Assembly (NCBI GenBank): GCA_964352775.1
Contig: CAYGTK010000067.1
Span: 1-18,250, forward strand
DNA: 18,250 nt
Direction: 5' to 3'
Source of the DNA: CAYGTK01 sp964352775
GTDB taxonomy: Bacteria > Bacteroidota > Bacteroidia > Chitinophagales > CAIOSU01
Positions 6,980 through 14,753 of the stretch are shown here, in pieces (position 1 is the first letter of the stretch; each line of letters opens with the position of its first letter). The translations under genes were made by a program, and so were the position numbers. Below the pieces are notes generated by a model. That model saw only the letters and a program-made list of their open reading frames with translations, was not told the DNA's origin and did not search any database.

Positions 6980-9078
6980 AGTACGTATCTTCTCTCGCGC
7001 TCATCCTATTGCTTGCCAGCTCGCTATTTGCTGCAGAACGAAACCATGCCGAACATGTAACCATAGCTAGAGACCAGTGGGGAGTGCCTCATATTTATGG
7101 TGAAACCGATGCTGATGTAGCCTATGGGCTCGCTTGGGTTCAAGCAGAAGATGATTTTAAAACGGTTCAAGAAACGCTGTTAGCTGCAAGAAGCTTGCAA
7201 GCCTTAAAGAAAGGTAAAGACGGCGCTATCCTGGATTTTGTAGTACACTTTTTAGGTTCTACAGAGATAGTTAGAGAAGAGTATGAGAAGCAGATCTCAC
7301 CAGAATTCAAGGTTTATTTAGAGGCTTTTGTAAAAGGATTTAACGACTACGCAGCACTTCACCCAAAAGAGGTACTAGTGAAAAAGACCGTGCCGTTCAC
7401 CGTGTATGATGTGTTAGCAGGCTACCATATGGCTGCCGCCTTGATACAGTATGTACAGCGCCCATTAAAGGCCATTACAGGGGGTAAATACGATATGCTA
7501 CCAAGTCATTATGGGTCAAATGCTTTTGCGGTAAACTCAAAGAAGAGTGTGAGTGGAAATCCGATGATATGCGTGAATCCTCACCTTCCTTTTGAAGGTT
7601 TCTTTTCTTGGTACGAGGCACATTTGGTAAGTGAAGAAGGACTTAATATGTATGGTGCAACTTTAATAGGTGGTTGTAGTGTTTTCTTGGGTACTAATGA
7701 GTATTTAGGTTGGGCCCATACCTTCAATAAAACCAGCCAGACCAACACTTACGAACTGAAGATGCACCCTACTGATAAGCTAAAATATCAGTACGATGGT
7801 GAATGGCATATGCTTGAAAAGCGTGTGGTAAAATTGAAGGTGAAGTTGAAAAAGTGGTTACCTCGTATTCCTGTTAAAAAGACGACTTACTGGAGTAAGA
7901 TAGGCCCCGTTTTGAAAACCAAAAAGGGTAGATATTATGCCGTAAGATATGCCGCCCAGAACGAGATACGATCTACCGAACAATGGTTTAAAATGACTAA
8001 GGCAAAGAGCTTGGAGGAGTTTAGAACCTTGCTGGATATGAATGCTGTACCAAAGTTCAACATTGTTTATGCTGATAGGGAAGACAACATCTTCTATATC
8101 AGTAATGGAGCTATACCTGTGCGTGATGAGAACAAGGATTGGAAAGACCCATTGCCAGGTGATACTTCGGAGTATGTTTGGACGGAATTCTATAAGAATC
8201 GTGAACTTCCACAAACGATAAATCCTGATTGTGGCTATGTTTTCAATACGAACAACAGTCCTTTCAGTGCTTCGTGCGAATTGGGTAATGCTGCTCAAGA
8301 CAATTATTCAGAATGGATGAATTTTAGGGTGAATGAGAACAACCGTAGTCTCCGTTTTTTAGAATTAATAGAGCAATATGACAAAGTGAGTTTTGATGAT
8401 GCTTTAGCCATTAAATTCGACAAGCAATACCCCGAGCATGGTAACTTTTATAACTCGATACGTTGGTTTTTTGAAGTAGACCCAAACAAGTATCCCGATA
8501 TAGCGGATATGCTTACGCTCATGCAAGATTGGGATAAGAAGATACTACCTGATAACGTTGGTCCATCTATATTCCTGGTAACCATCAACACTATATTTGA
8601 GGCACGTGATAATAATGACCAGATGTTCCTTACGGGAATGAAAGTGGAGGAGGAAGAAATGGTAGAAGCGCTTCGCTTAGGTAAGAAATACTTGTTGAAA
8701 CATTTCGGTACAGTGAATGTGCCGATCAAGGACCTTTACGTGCTTCGTCGCGGTGATAAGGAGGTCTATTTACCTGGCTTCCCAGACGTACTAGCGGCCA
8801 ACTACGCAAAACCTGCAAAAGATGGTAAGTATGTAGCCTACATAGGCGATTCCTTTACCTTAATGGTGGAGTATGGTAAGGATGGCCCTATACGTATAGA
8901 GTCTTTAACAGCCTATGGAAGTTCTGCTAAACCCGATAGCCCCCATTATACTGATCAGATGGAGTTATTCTCAAAGCAACAACCTAAAAAGGTGACTATG
9001 GACAAGGCGGAGATAATGGCTGGTGCCGAACGTATCTATCGCCCAGGTGCTGCTGAAATGACACCTGAAAAGGAATAA
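6976..9078 (+). CDS. Penicillin acylase family N-terminal nucleophile amidohydrolase
   Basis: A 700-residue secreted protein (MKYVSSLALILLLASSLFA signal). Penicillin acylases are made as one chain, exported, and cut so that an internal Ser becomes the N-terminal nucleophile of the beta chain. Here the cut would precede Ser181 in HYG-SNAFAV; then come NPHLPFEGFFSWYEAHL, the GTNEYLGWAHT strand and the conserved FNTNNSPF region. The alpha-chain start (VTIARDQWGVPHIYGETDADVAYGLAWVQAEDDF) also matches. Relatives cleave penicillins, N-acyl-homoserine lactones, aculeacin-type lipopeptides or other N-acyl amides. The start at 6976 is chosen because it gives the signal peptide and an ATGA overlap with the preceding stop; the frame is open 28 codons further upstream but inside the previous gene. 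Substrate not determinable. Confidence 0.92.
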   Translation: MKYVSSLALILLLASSLFAAERNHAEHVTIARDQWGVPHIYGETDADVAYGLAWVQAEDDFKTVQETLLAARSLQALKKGKDGAILDFVVHFLGSTEIVREEYEKQISPEFKVYLEAFVKGFNDYAALHPKEVLVKKTVPFTVYDVLAGYHMAAALIQYVQRPLKAITGGKYDMLPSHYGSNAFAVNSKKSVSGNPMICVNPHLPFEGFFSWYEAHLVSEEGLNMYGATLIGGCSVFLGTNEYLGWAHTFNKTSQTNTYELKMHPTDKLKYQYDGEWHMLEKRVVKLKVKLKKWLPRIPVKKTTYWSKIGPVLKTKKGRYYAVRYAAQNEIRSTEQWFKMTKAKSLEEFRTLLDMNAVPKFNIVYADREDNIFYISNGAIPVRDENKDWKDPLPGDTSEYVWTEFYKNRELPQTINPDCGYVFNTNNSPFSASCELGNAAQDNYSEWMNFRVNENNRSLRFLELIEQYDKVSFDDALAIKFDKQYPEHGNFYNSIRWFFEVDPNKYPDIADMLTLMQDWDKKILPDNVGPSIFLVTINTIFEARDNNDQMFLTGMKVEEEEMVEALRLGKKYLLKHFGTVNVPIKDLYVLRRGDKEVYLPGFPDVLAANYAKPAKDGKYVAYIGDSFTLMVEYGKDGPIRIESLTAYGSSAKPDSPHYTDQMELFSKQQPKKVTMDKAEIMAGAERIYRPGAAEMTPEKE

Positions 9079-9106
9079 GCCAATACAGAATACTTATCTT
9101 GATGTT

Positions 9107-9955
9107 ATGGAAGGAAAGAACGTATTCATTACAGGAGCAAATGCTGGTATAGGTCTTGCTACAGCAAAGCTATTAGCCGCAAAGGGAGCTAACGTTTACG
9201 TGCATGCCCGTAGCGAAGAAAAGGCTAAAGCTACTGTTGCTGAAATAGGAACTACCAAAGGTAAAGTAGGTTATTTCACAGCTGATCTATCGTCCCAAAG
9301 CCAAGTGCGGGAAATGGCTACTAAGATCGCTGAAGAACTACCCGTAATAGATGTTTTTGTAAGTAACGCAGGTGCTTTCTTTTCTGATTATGGGGAAACC
9401 GAAGACGGTATTGAACGGCAATTTGCTATCAATCATTTAGCACCCTTTTTACTAATAGAAAAGCTGCTTCCCAATCTAAAGAAAGCCGACAAAGCACGAG
9501 TAGTTATGGTCTCTTCTGAAGCCAATCAGCGCTTCTCGAAATTGGACTTTAATAACCTAGGCTTTAAGGATAATTATGGTACGGGTTTAGATAAGGCCTA
9601 TGCCCAGTCTAAAGCAGCTAATATCCTTTTCGCAAAGGAGTTTACTAGAAGGTATTTTGAGGAAACGAGCATAACCTGCAATGCCCTTCACCCGGGGGTG
9701 GTAAAAACGGGTATTGCCAATAAGAATTCCTCCTTTTTGGTGAATACATTATGGTCGGTTCTGAAGCCTTTTATGTTGTCGCTGGAGAAGGGTGCCGCTA
9801 CTTCAGTATACTTAGCCTCATCACCAGAAGTGGCAGGAGTTTCAGGGAATTATTACATCAAGTATAAAGAGAAGAAGTCGGGCAAATTGACTTACGATAA
9901 AACGGTTGCAAAAAAACTTTGGGAAGTGAGTGCAAAACTCACAGGAACAAATTAA
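9107..9955 (+). CDS. Short-chain dehydrogenase/reductase (retinol dehydrogenase-like)
   Basis: A 282-residue cytoplasmic NAD(P)-dependent oxidoreductase. It has the SDR glycine motif G10-ANA-G14-I-G16, an acidic-strand turn TADLSS (about 58-63), NAG (87-89), a candidate catalytic Ser near 136-137 in VMVSSEA, and the active pair Y165-x3-K169 (YAQSK), followed by LHPGVVKTGI. HARS after the second strand (33-36) places an Arg where NADPH-preferring members often have one. The overall pattern is that of retinol-dehydrogenase/WWOX-like SDRs with broad carbonyl or alcohol substrates. It lies 28 bases after the acylase gene and three bases before the next one, so it is probably in the same transcript. 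Confidence 0.93.
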   Translation: MEGKNVFITGANAGIGLATAKLLAAKGANVYVHARSEEKAKATVAEIGTTKGKVGYFTADLSSQSQVREMATKIAEELPVIDVFVSNAGAFFSDYGETEDGIERQFAINHLAPFLLIEKLLPNLKKADKARVVMVSSEANQRFSKLDFNNLGFKDNYGTGLDKAYAQSKAANILFAKEFTRRYFEETSITCNALHPGVVKTGIANKNSSFLVNTLWSVLKPFMLSLEKGAATSVYLASSPEVAGVSGNYYIKYKEKKSGKLTYDKTVAKKLWEVSAKLTGTN

Positions 9956-9957
9956 CT

Positions 9958-10284
9958 TTGTACCAAATTTATCAGCTATTGCAAAGCGAGATCGTTAATG
10001 TAATTGGTTGGTTGGGTGCTGCAGCAGTACTCTATGCCTACATCATGGTATCTACTGACAAGGTTAAGGGAGATTCCATTCATTATCAAGCCTTCAATAT
10101 TTTCGGGGCTTTATTATTAATAATTAACACAGCCCATGTAGGCGCATATCCAAGCACGGTGGTTAATATCATCTGGGTTTTGGTGGCTATGGTCTCTTTG
10201 GCTAGGGTGTATGGAAAGCCGATCTTACAGGCCAACAAACTAACCCTTAGATTGAGACCTATTCGTAGAAGAAAAAGGTTCTAA
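9958..10284 (+). CDS. Small CBU_0592-like membrane protein
   Basis: About 108 residues with three likely membrane helices: VIGWLGAAAVLYAYIMV, FNIFGALLLIINTAHVGAY and STVVNIIWVLVAMVSL, then a basic tail RLRPIRRRKRF that should stay in the cytoplasm. The pattern (GWLGAA..LYAY, NIFGA, N..W) resembles the CBU_0592-type domain, whose function is unknown. The start is uncertain: TTG at 9958 lies just after the SDR stop and is preferred, TTG at 9919 would overlap the SDR gene, and ATG at 10045 would cut off the first helix. The stop codon overlaps the convergent regulator gene by four bases (CTAA). Confidence 0.72.
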   Translation: MYQIYQLLQSEIVNVIGWLGAAAVLYAYIMVSTDKVKGDSIHYQAFNIFGALLLIINTAHVGAYPSTVVNIIWVLVAMVSLARVYGKPILQANKLTLRLRPIRRRKRF

Positions 10285-10982
10285 TCGTAAAGATGACTTA
10301 CCCGAATTAAGCCATCCACATCATGTATCATGATGTCGCTCTTTTGGGTAGAAATGAGCTTGTCTTCTTTGAATTCCTTTAAGATACGTATTGCCGTTTC
10401 TTTCACTGTACCTACAAAGCTGGCCAAGTCTTCACGGGTCATGGTAATTGTACCCTCTTCATTGTCTTCATTTATGTAGAAGGTGTTCAAGAACAACAAG
10501 GCTTCTGCCATTCTACCTCTTACTGGCTTATAGGCCATATCGGCCATACGGTCTACTGAATCATTTACTGATCTACCTAAAAGCTGTATCATCTGGTCAG
10601 CAAAATTGTGATTTTTGCTCATTACGCTTTGTATTTCATCCTTCGGTATCATGCACACTTGGGCATCTTCCAAAGCTTGTGCTGTCAGGTGATACCGTTG
10701 GTTCGCCAATAGTGAACTGTAACCCACAAAGTCGCCAGCCTTAGCTATACGTACTATTTGTTCTTTACCATCCGAAGCATATTTATATAGCTTCACCTTG
10801 CCTTCATTGATACAGAAAAGTCCAAAGGGATTGGTACCTTCTTGAAAAATAATCTGCCCTCGTTTGTAAGTAGAACAGGTTTTACGCTCGTCTATAGCAT
10901 CTAACTCCCGTAAATGGCAGAAGTGAAAAAGGGAGTCTTTTTTGTGAGCGCAATGCTCACACGCTGGTGTTTCCGTTCGCAT
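10281..10982 (-). CDS. Crp/Fnr family regulator with FNR-like cysteines
   Basis: A 233-residue regulator: cyclic-nucleotide-binding-type sensor domain (about 25-120), dimer helix, and C-terminal winged HTH (MTREDLASFVGTVKETAIRILKEF). Cysteines C8, C11 and C22 lie at the N-terminus, and C110 in AQVCMIP matches the spot of E. coli FNR C122 (MVCEIP). Four cysteines could hold an oxygen-labile [4Fe-4S] cluster; the C-x2-C-x10-C spacing differs from FNR (C-x2-C-x5-C). The recognition helix KETAIR keeps the Glu and Arg that in FNR and CRP read the TGA half-site. The ATG at 10982 is chosen over TTG at 11021 because a good promoter overlaps the latter. The gene lies just downstream of two universal stress genes, a common pairing in anaerobic and redox regulons. 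Confidence 0.9.
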   Translation of the reverse strand: MRTETPACEHCAHKKDSLFHFCHLRELDAIDERKTCSTYKRGQIIFQEGTNPFGLFCINEGKVKLYKYASDGKEQIVRIAKAGDFVGYSSLLANQRYHLTAQALEDAQVCMIPKDEIQSVMSKNHNFADQMIQLLGRSVNDSVDRMADMAYKPVRGRMAEALLFLNTFYINEDNEEGTITMTREDLASFVGTVKETAIRILKEFKEDKLISTQKSDIMIHDVDGLIRVSHLYD

Positions 10983-11003
10983 AGCTTTAGGGGTGATACC
11001 TAT

Positions 11004-11039
11004 CAAAGCTACTGACGTCAAGCCACAATTCCCAATTGT
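11004..11039 (-). promoter_or_regulatory. Promoter of the FNR-like gene with two palindromes
   Basis: On the minus strand TTG (11035-11033), 21 bases, then TAGCTTTG (11011-11004), a perfect TAnnTTTG box. Between and beside them lie two palindromes: TGACGTCA (11013-11020) and ACAATT-CCC-AATTGT (11025-11039), the latter covering the -33 element. They are candidate operators, possibly for autoregulation. Start of transcription would be near 10997. Confidence 0.62.
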
Positions 11040-11049
11040 TGCCTATACT

Positions 11050-11889
11050 TTATTGAAATATTAATATGGGGCGGTCGGCATGTAAGGCAACACGCTTACT
11101 AATACTGCCTTCAAACAAACGCTGGAAGAACGATCTCTTGTGGGTGAGCATAGCCAGTAGGTCCATATTATGGCGTTCAGCATAGTCAGTGATAACCTCT
11201 TCTGTATTCTCTGATCTAATGGTCTCAAATTCTAATAGACCATTCTTTACCTCATCCACGAACTCTGCTTTCAGCTCATGCATATCTGGTGCGGTTTCAT
11301 CCCTATCACCATGTACATGTATACAGTGAATGCGAGCACCTATAGGCCTTACAAGTTGTACTAGTGCCCGTAAGGCCAGTTTGTCTTTCTCTTCTAAGTT
11401 TGATGCATATAGCACATTGTCGATAACTCTACGAGAGGTATAACGTTCGGGAACTACTATTAAAGGAATATCCGTTTTACCGATCAAGGCTGCCGATATA
11501 CTACCCGTGAGCATCTTCATACCTTCTGAATGTCGAGTTCCTATTATTAATAGATCAGGCTGTTCTTCCTTGGCTAGATCTAATATTTCTTCTGCAGCAA
11601 AACCTATTTTGCTCACCGTTTTTATGGTGATGCCCTGCACGTTCATTGACTTACTAGTGGTAAGTAATTCCTCTTTCAGTTCTTGAAGTTGCTTTTCCGA
11701 TCGCTTGGCGGCGCTATCAGCTAACTCTGCCAAGTAGTTCTGGGGCATCATGGGGTCTACCACGGCAATGTGATACACATTCAGTAGCGTAATTTCCACT
11801 TCATCGTAAATGGATGCTAAGCTTTCTGCATAAAAGCATGCATTTTTTGAGGTGCTAGAGAAATCTACAGGAACGAGTATCTGTGTCAT
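11050..11889 (-). CDS. Universal stress protein, tandem UspA domains
   Basis: A 279-residue cytoplasmic protein made of two UspA-like alpha/beta domains (about 1-147 and 155-279). Domain one opens with ILVPVDFSSTSKNAC and ends DLLIIGTRHSEGMKMLTGSISAALIGKTDIPLIVVP; the ATP-binding pattern G-x2-G-x9-G-S is altered (G-T-R-H), so nucleotide binding is doubtful. Domain two (NVLYASNLEEKDKLAL ... LLAMLTHKRSFFQRLFEGSISKRVALHADRPILIF) lacks that pattern as well. It starts two bases after the stop of the next upstream Usp gene (11892), so the two are one operon and may form mixed assemblies. Such tandem Usp proteins are usually induced by low oxygen or growth arrest. Confidence 0.92.
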   Translation of the reverse strand: MTQILVPVDFSSTSKNACFYAESLASIYDEVEITLLNVYHIAVVDPMMPQNYLAELADSAAKRSEKQLQELKEELLTTSKSMNVQGITIKTVSKIGFAAEEILDLAKEEQPDLLIIGTRHSEGMKMLTGSISAALIGKTDIPLIVVPERYTSRRVIDNVLYASNLEEKDKLALRALVQLVRPIGARIHCIHVHGDRDETAPDMHELKAEFVDEVKNGLLEFETIRSENTEEVITDYAERHNMDLLAMLTHKRSFFQRLFEGSISKRVALHADRPILIFQ

Positions 11890-11891
11890 AG

Positions 11892-12812
11892 CTAAATGGT
11901 TTTCATCAGGTCTAAGAAGTTGAGTGACTTATCTTTTTCTTTAACTACAAGCAACGGAATATCATCATCCTTACCTATCAATGCCTCCGTAATACTTCCC
12001 AATAAAAAGGAGGTTAAAGATGTTCTGCCGCGCGCTCCAATAACAATGAGGTCAGCATTCTTTTTATGAGCTATTTTATTGATCAAGGTAGAAGGCTCGC
12101 CATCTTTATCCCATTCAAAAATAGGGGAGAGGTGGGCGCGATTATCAGGTAGGTCGTTAATGAACTTATTGTATCTATCACCGCAGTTCTCCTTCATTAT
12201 CAACGCGAATTCTTCTGCGGTTTTTCCTGTGCTATAATAGCCTGTAGGCAACTGATAGGTATGGTAACAGTGTACAGAATTATTCTCATTGTGTGAAGAG
12301 ATATTTACCGCCATTTCTAAGGCCAATTTCGAAGTGTCAGAGAAGTCGGTAGCCACTAGAAGATCTTCTAACTTATTAGATGGACGTTCAGGTACGAAGA
12401 GTACGGAACAAGGTACTTTTCTAGCCAACTTTTGTGGAAGAATACCACCCCCACGAAGCTCTCGTTTTCGGCCTACCAGTAAAAGGTCGATGTTCTTGTT
12501 GTGCGACCAATTCAAAATTTCTTTAAAAGGGTCACCATCGTCAATTCTGAAATCGATATCGAAATCACCTGCTTTAGCAAAATTATCAGTTACTGTTTGC
12601 CTTATCTCTTCTTCTAATCGTTCATCTATGGGTTTGCGCAATTCAGGAAAATTCCCTTTTATCTCTTCTGGTACATCTAGTTCCTTATGTATGTGGATGA
12701 AGTAGATCTTATCAGGCTTAAGTACGTCAGCTAAAAAGCTCACATATTTTATCAGTATTCTGTCCATCAGGCTATTATCTAGCCCAACCATCCATCGCTT
12801 AAAATTATACAT
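11892..12812 (-). CDS. Universal stress protein, tandem UspA domains with ATP-binding motif
   Basis: A 306-residue protein with two UspA domains. The first (about 1-148; RWMVGLDNSLMD ... DLLLVGRKRELRGGGILPQKLARKVPCSVLFVP) lacks the standard nucleotide loop. The second (LLVATDFSDTSKLAL ... DLIVIGARGRTSLTSFLLGSITEALIG) has a full G-x2-G-x9-G-S motif (GARGRTSLTSFLLGS) and should bind ATP. Thus it differs from its neighbour at 11050, where neither domain has a clean motif. It is preceded by a small helical protein gene 28 bases upstream and followed two bases later by the second Usp gene, all in one direction, ending at the FNR-like regulator. Confidence 0.93.
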   Translation of the reverse strand: MYNFKRWMVGLDNSLMDRILIKYVSFLADVLKPDKIYFIHIHKELDVPEEIKGNFPELRKPIDERLEEEIRQTVTDNFAKAGDFDIDFRIDDGDPFKEILNWSHNKNIDLLLVGRKRELRGGGILPQKLARKVPCSVLFVPERPSNKLEDLLVATDFSDTSKLALEMAVNISSHNENNSVHCYHTYQLPTGYYSTGKTAEEFALIMKENCGDRYNKFINDLPDNRAHLSPIFEWDKDGEPSTLINKIAHKKNADLIVIGARGRTSLTSFLLGSITEALIGKDDDIPLLVVKEKDKSLNFLDLMKTI

Positions 12813-12840
12813 GCAGTCGATTTTTTTTCAGAGTCTTTGG

Positions 12841-13236
12841 CTACATCCACTTAGCAACAAAGCGGTAAAACTCTTTTTTCAATTCGGTGAATAATTTACG
12901 AAAAGTATCCATTCTATCGCGAAGTTCAGCATGATCGTCAAAGTGTTTATGGTCAATAGCTACGGGATGCTCTTCCGCGTAAGCTGCTAGGCCATGTTCG
13001 TGCTGGTTCACATCGTGAAGAAGAATGTCTATCACTTCCTTTTCGCGAATAAAACGATTCTGAAAGCTTTCTAGTTTCGCACGCATTTCATCTTGTGTAT
13101 TGCGCTTAGCTACTTCGGCAATTCGGTTTTCAAACGTGTCAACTTCTTCTTTATGAAAGGTCAACTCGTTTACCCAAGCTTTATGTTCAAAGTGTAAGTC
13201 GCTAAGGTAAATAGGCTTTTGTTTTGTAGTACTCAT
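12841..13236 (-). CDS. Small helical protein of the universal stress operon
   Basis: A 131-residue protein I do not recognise as a named family. It is predicted mostly helical and charged, with likely coiled-coil stretches (ELTFHKEEVDTFENRIAEVAKRN and RAKLESFQNRFIREKEVIDILLHDVNQHEH), no signal peptide and no membrane helix. It carries many histidines (for example VNQHEHGLAAYAEEHPVAIDHKHFDDH, split by short gaps), though a metal site is only a possibility. As first gene of the stress operon it may be a partner or scaffold of the Usp proteins. An FNR-type palindrome lies about 86 bases upstream of its ATG. Confidence 0.75.
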   Translation of the reverse strand: MSTTKQKPIYLSDLHFEHKAWVNELTFHKEEVDTFENRIAEVAKRNTQDEMRAKLESFQNRFIREKEVIDILLHDVNQHEHGLAAYAEEHPVAIDHKHFDDHAELRDRMDTFRKLFTELKKEFYRFVAKWM

Positions 13237-13316
13237 AACTGTCGTTTTTTATCTGTTTAGGTATAAACCATAAATGCTAACGACTGCAAGATCTACAAAC
13301 TTCAATGCCCATCAAA

Positions 13317-13328
13317 TGACCTAAGTCA
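13317..13328. promoter_or_regulatory. Candidate CRP/FNR-type binding site
   Basis: TGAC-CTAA-GTCA is a perfect palindrome with the TGA-N6-TCA geometry shared by FNR (TTGAT-N4-ATCAA) and CRP sites. Its centre is about 86 bases upstream of the start of the stress operon (13236). No convincing TAnnTTTG promoter could be placed at the canonical distance, so function is inferred from the motif and the FNR-like gene nearby. Confidence 0.4.
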
Positions 13329-13352
13329 CCTAGTCGAAATTTATTATACTAA

Positions 13353-13736
13353 TTACAAGAATTGTTGAAAGTCGGGCGGCGAGAAACGATCGCTTTTAAG
13401 CACTTTTCCATCCGCTCTATAAATTGGTTCGCCATTTTCATCTAGCTTGCTCATGTTGCTACGCTGTACTTCATCAAACATAGCCACGAACTTATCTTGT
13501 AATCCGAACTCCAATACAGAGCCTAATACCACATACTCAATATCAGTAAGTGCATCCATCACCTCAAGCATATCATTATCAGCAATGGCGGCCTTTAATT
13601 CATTTAATTCTTCTTGTATCAACTTTATCCGTAGTTCGCAGCGTTCTTTACTCGGTATTCCAGGTGTAGTTTTCACAGGTACTTTAAAAGCATTGTGAAA
13701 TGCGGCTACTTGGTCTAATTGCTTTTCCATTTTCAT
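13353..13736 (-). CDS. MazG-like nucleoside triphosphate pyrophosphohydrolase
   Basis: A 127-residue all-alpha protein with the metal-binding pattern of the MazG/HisE/dUTPase-like superfamily: E42-E-L-N-E46 on one helix and E58-V-M-D61 with D65 on the next (EVMDALTDIEYVVLGSV). These residues hold magnesium and split (d)NTPs to monophosphate and pyrophosphate, acting as a house-cleaning or phage-related nucleotidase. The C-terminal portion (NMSKLDENGEPIYRADGKVLKSDRFSPPD) resembles the tail of phage and bacterial phosphoribosyl-ATP-pyrophosphohydrolase-like proteins. It is transcribed away from the lipoprotein gene starting at 13798 and is apparently monocistronic. Exact substrate unknown. Confidence 0.85.
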   Translation of the reverse strand: MKMEKQLDQVAAFHNAFKVPVKTTPGIPSKERCELRIKLIQEELNELKAAIADNDMLEVMDALTDIEYVVLGSVLEFGLQDKFVAMFDEVQRSNMSKLDENGEPIYRADGKVLKSDRFSPPDFQQFL

Positions 13737-13797
13737 TGTTTAGTCAATAAAAATGCATGGCTTATATTTACTAATGAAACAGAGCTTTACACAGCCT

Positions 13798-14148
13798 ATG
13801 GATAATTTGAAGATCTACCTGATGTTCTCCTTTTGGATAGCCCTTATCATATTTGTTTCTGCTTGTAAAAAAACGGAGGAAAAGGGCTGGTACCAATACG
13901 ATGGTACACAGTGCGCCGATGTTTGGGATGATGAAGTGGTAAGTGGCAGCACCGAGCAATTAGCCGTTCAAGAGTACTTGATAGGGGTAGGTATAGAGAT
14001 AAACCAAGTGGATATTCGGCAAGCACCACGGCAATTTGTTACCTGTGAGGCCTGCACTTGTACTTCGGGTGATGTGATAAGGGTGAAACTGAGGAATAAG
14101 AAAGAAGATGCAGAGGCGATAATAGCTCTAGGGTTTCGGGGTATGTAG
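13798..14148 (+). CDS. Small cysteine-containing lipoprotein, function unknown
   Basis: A protein of 116 residues from the ATG at 13798; in-frame ATGs at 13774 and 13753 would add 8 or 15 residues, but 13798 places a short charged stretch (MDNLK) directly before the hydrophobic core. The lipobox is VSAC with Cys23. The mature part has a CEACTC cluster and one further Cys (TQCADVWD), which suggests disulfides or metal. A similar-looking hypothetical group exists in Bacteroidota, but I cannot name it. A possible -10, TATATTTA at 13763-13770, also favours the later start. Its stop directly abuts the stop of the convergent gene at 14149. Confidence 0.72.
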   Translation: MDNLKIYLMFSFWIALIIFVSACKKTEEKGWYQYDGTQCADVWDDEVVSGSTEQLAVQEYLIGVGIEINQVDIRQAPRQFVTCEACTCTSGDVIRVKLRNKKEDAEAIIALGFRGM

Positions 14149-14730
14149 TTAAACCATTATTGGCCTATTCTTAAAAAGCTCTTTCCACTCAGGCGGAAGG
14201 CCAAAGTTATTCTCAATAAAATCATCTAACTCCTCTTTGGTTTCTGCGGAAAGCAGTTCCTGCATTTCTTCCGTTATCTCGGTAGAAAGTACATAGGGTG
14301 GCATCTGCGGATTCAGGTGAGGTCCATTGCATAACGCTACCATTTGATACTCGTCCATCTCATCTACTGGTTCTCCTGAAAATTTGCAATGCTTTAAGTC
14401 GAACAACATCTCTTTGCTTCTTCGTTGTATTAAATACTCAAAAGGGTCCATTTTGCTGAACATATATTCCTGTAAGTTCTTTTTGCTCTCCTCGCTCATT
14501 TTGGCACCTATCTGGTCCATGCAGGGCATGCAGATGGCATGCTCAAATATCACATCGTTAGTCTTGGTACGTATGTTACGCTCTATCACATAACTCATAC
14601 CTGGCTCCAACAGATCGCTGCCGCATAACTTACATTCCTTAAAGGGTTCATCGCTCTCAAAAGGATAGAGTTCTTGCGGAATGGGATGCTGAATAGGTTC
14701 TTGTGTGTCTTCTAGTTCTTCTTCGTTCAT
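14149..14730 (-). CDS. Hypothetical protein with paired CxxC motifs
   Basis: A 193-residue cytoplasmic-looking acidic protein of unknown function. Two CxxC pairs, C33-K-L-C36 and C67-M-P-C70, could bind one zinc ion as a treble-clef or ribbon; further cysteines are near 115 (LKHCKFSG) and 133 (VALCNGPH). The N-terminal 25 residues and C-terminal third are Glu-rich (EITEEMQELLSAETKEELDDFIENNF). No catalytic motif is recognised. The gene runs in the same direction as the spondin-domain lipoprotein gene, which ends 23 bases upstream of its start, so they may be co-transcribed. Confidence 0.75.
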   Translation of the reverse strand: MNEEELEDTQEPIQHPIPQELYPFESDEPFKECKLCGSDLLEPGMSYVIERNIRTKTNDVIFEHAICMPCMDQIGAKMSEESKKNLQEYMFSKMDPFEYLIQRRSKEMLFDLKHCKFSGEPVDEMDEYQMVALCNGPHLNPQMPPYVLSTEITEEMQELLSAETKEELDDFIENNFGLPPEWKELFKNRPIMV

Positions 14731-14753
14731 ATCAGTATTAAATAGCTATTGGT

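Noticed and set aside
9953..9960. TAACTTTG as a promoter for the small membrane protein.
   Set aside because: Although a perfect TAnnTTTG, it covers the likely TTG start, has no TTG element at 17-23 bases, and the gene is already in a close-packed operon. Probably chance.
10983..11021. TTG start of the FNR-like gene at 11021.
   Set aside because: A perfect TAGCTTTG promoter box lies inside this stretch, so it should not be translated.
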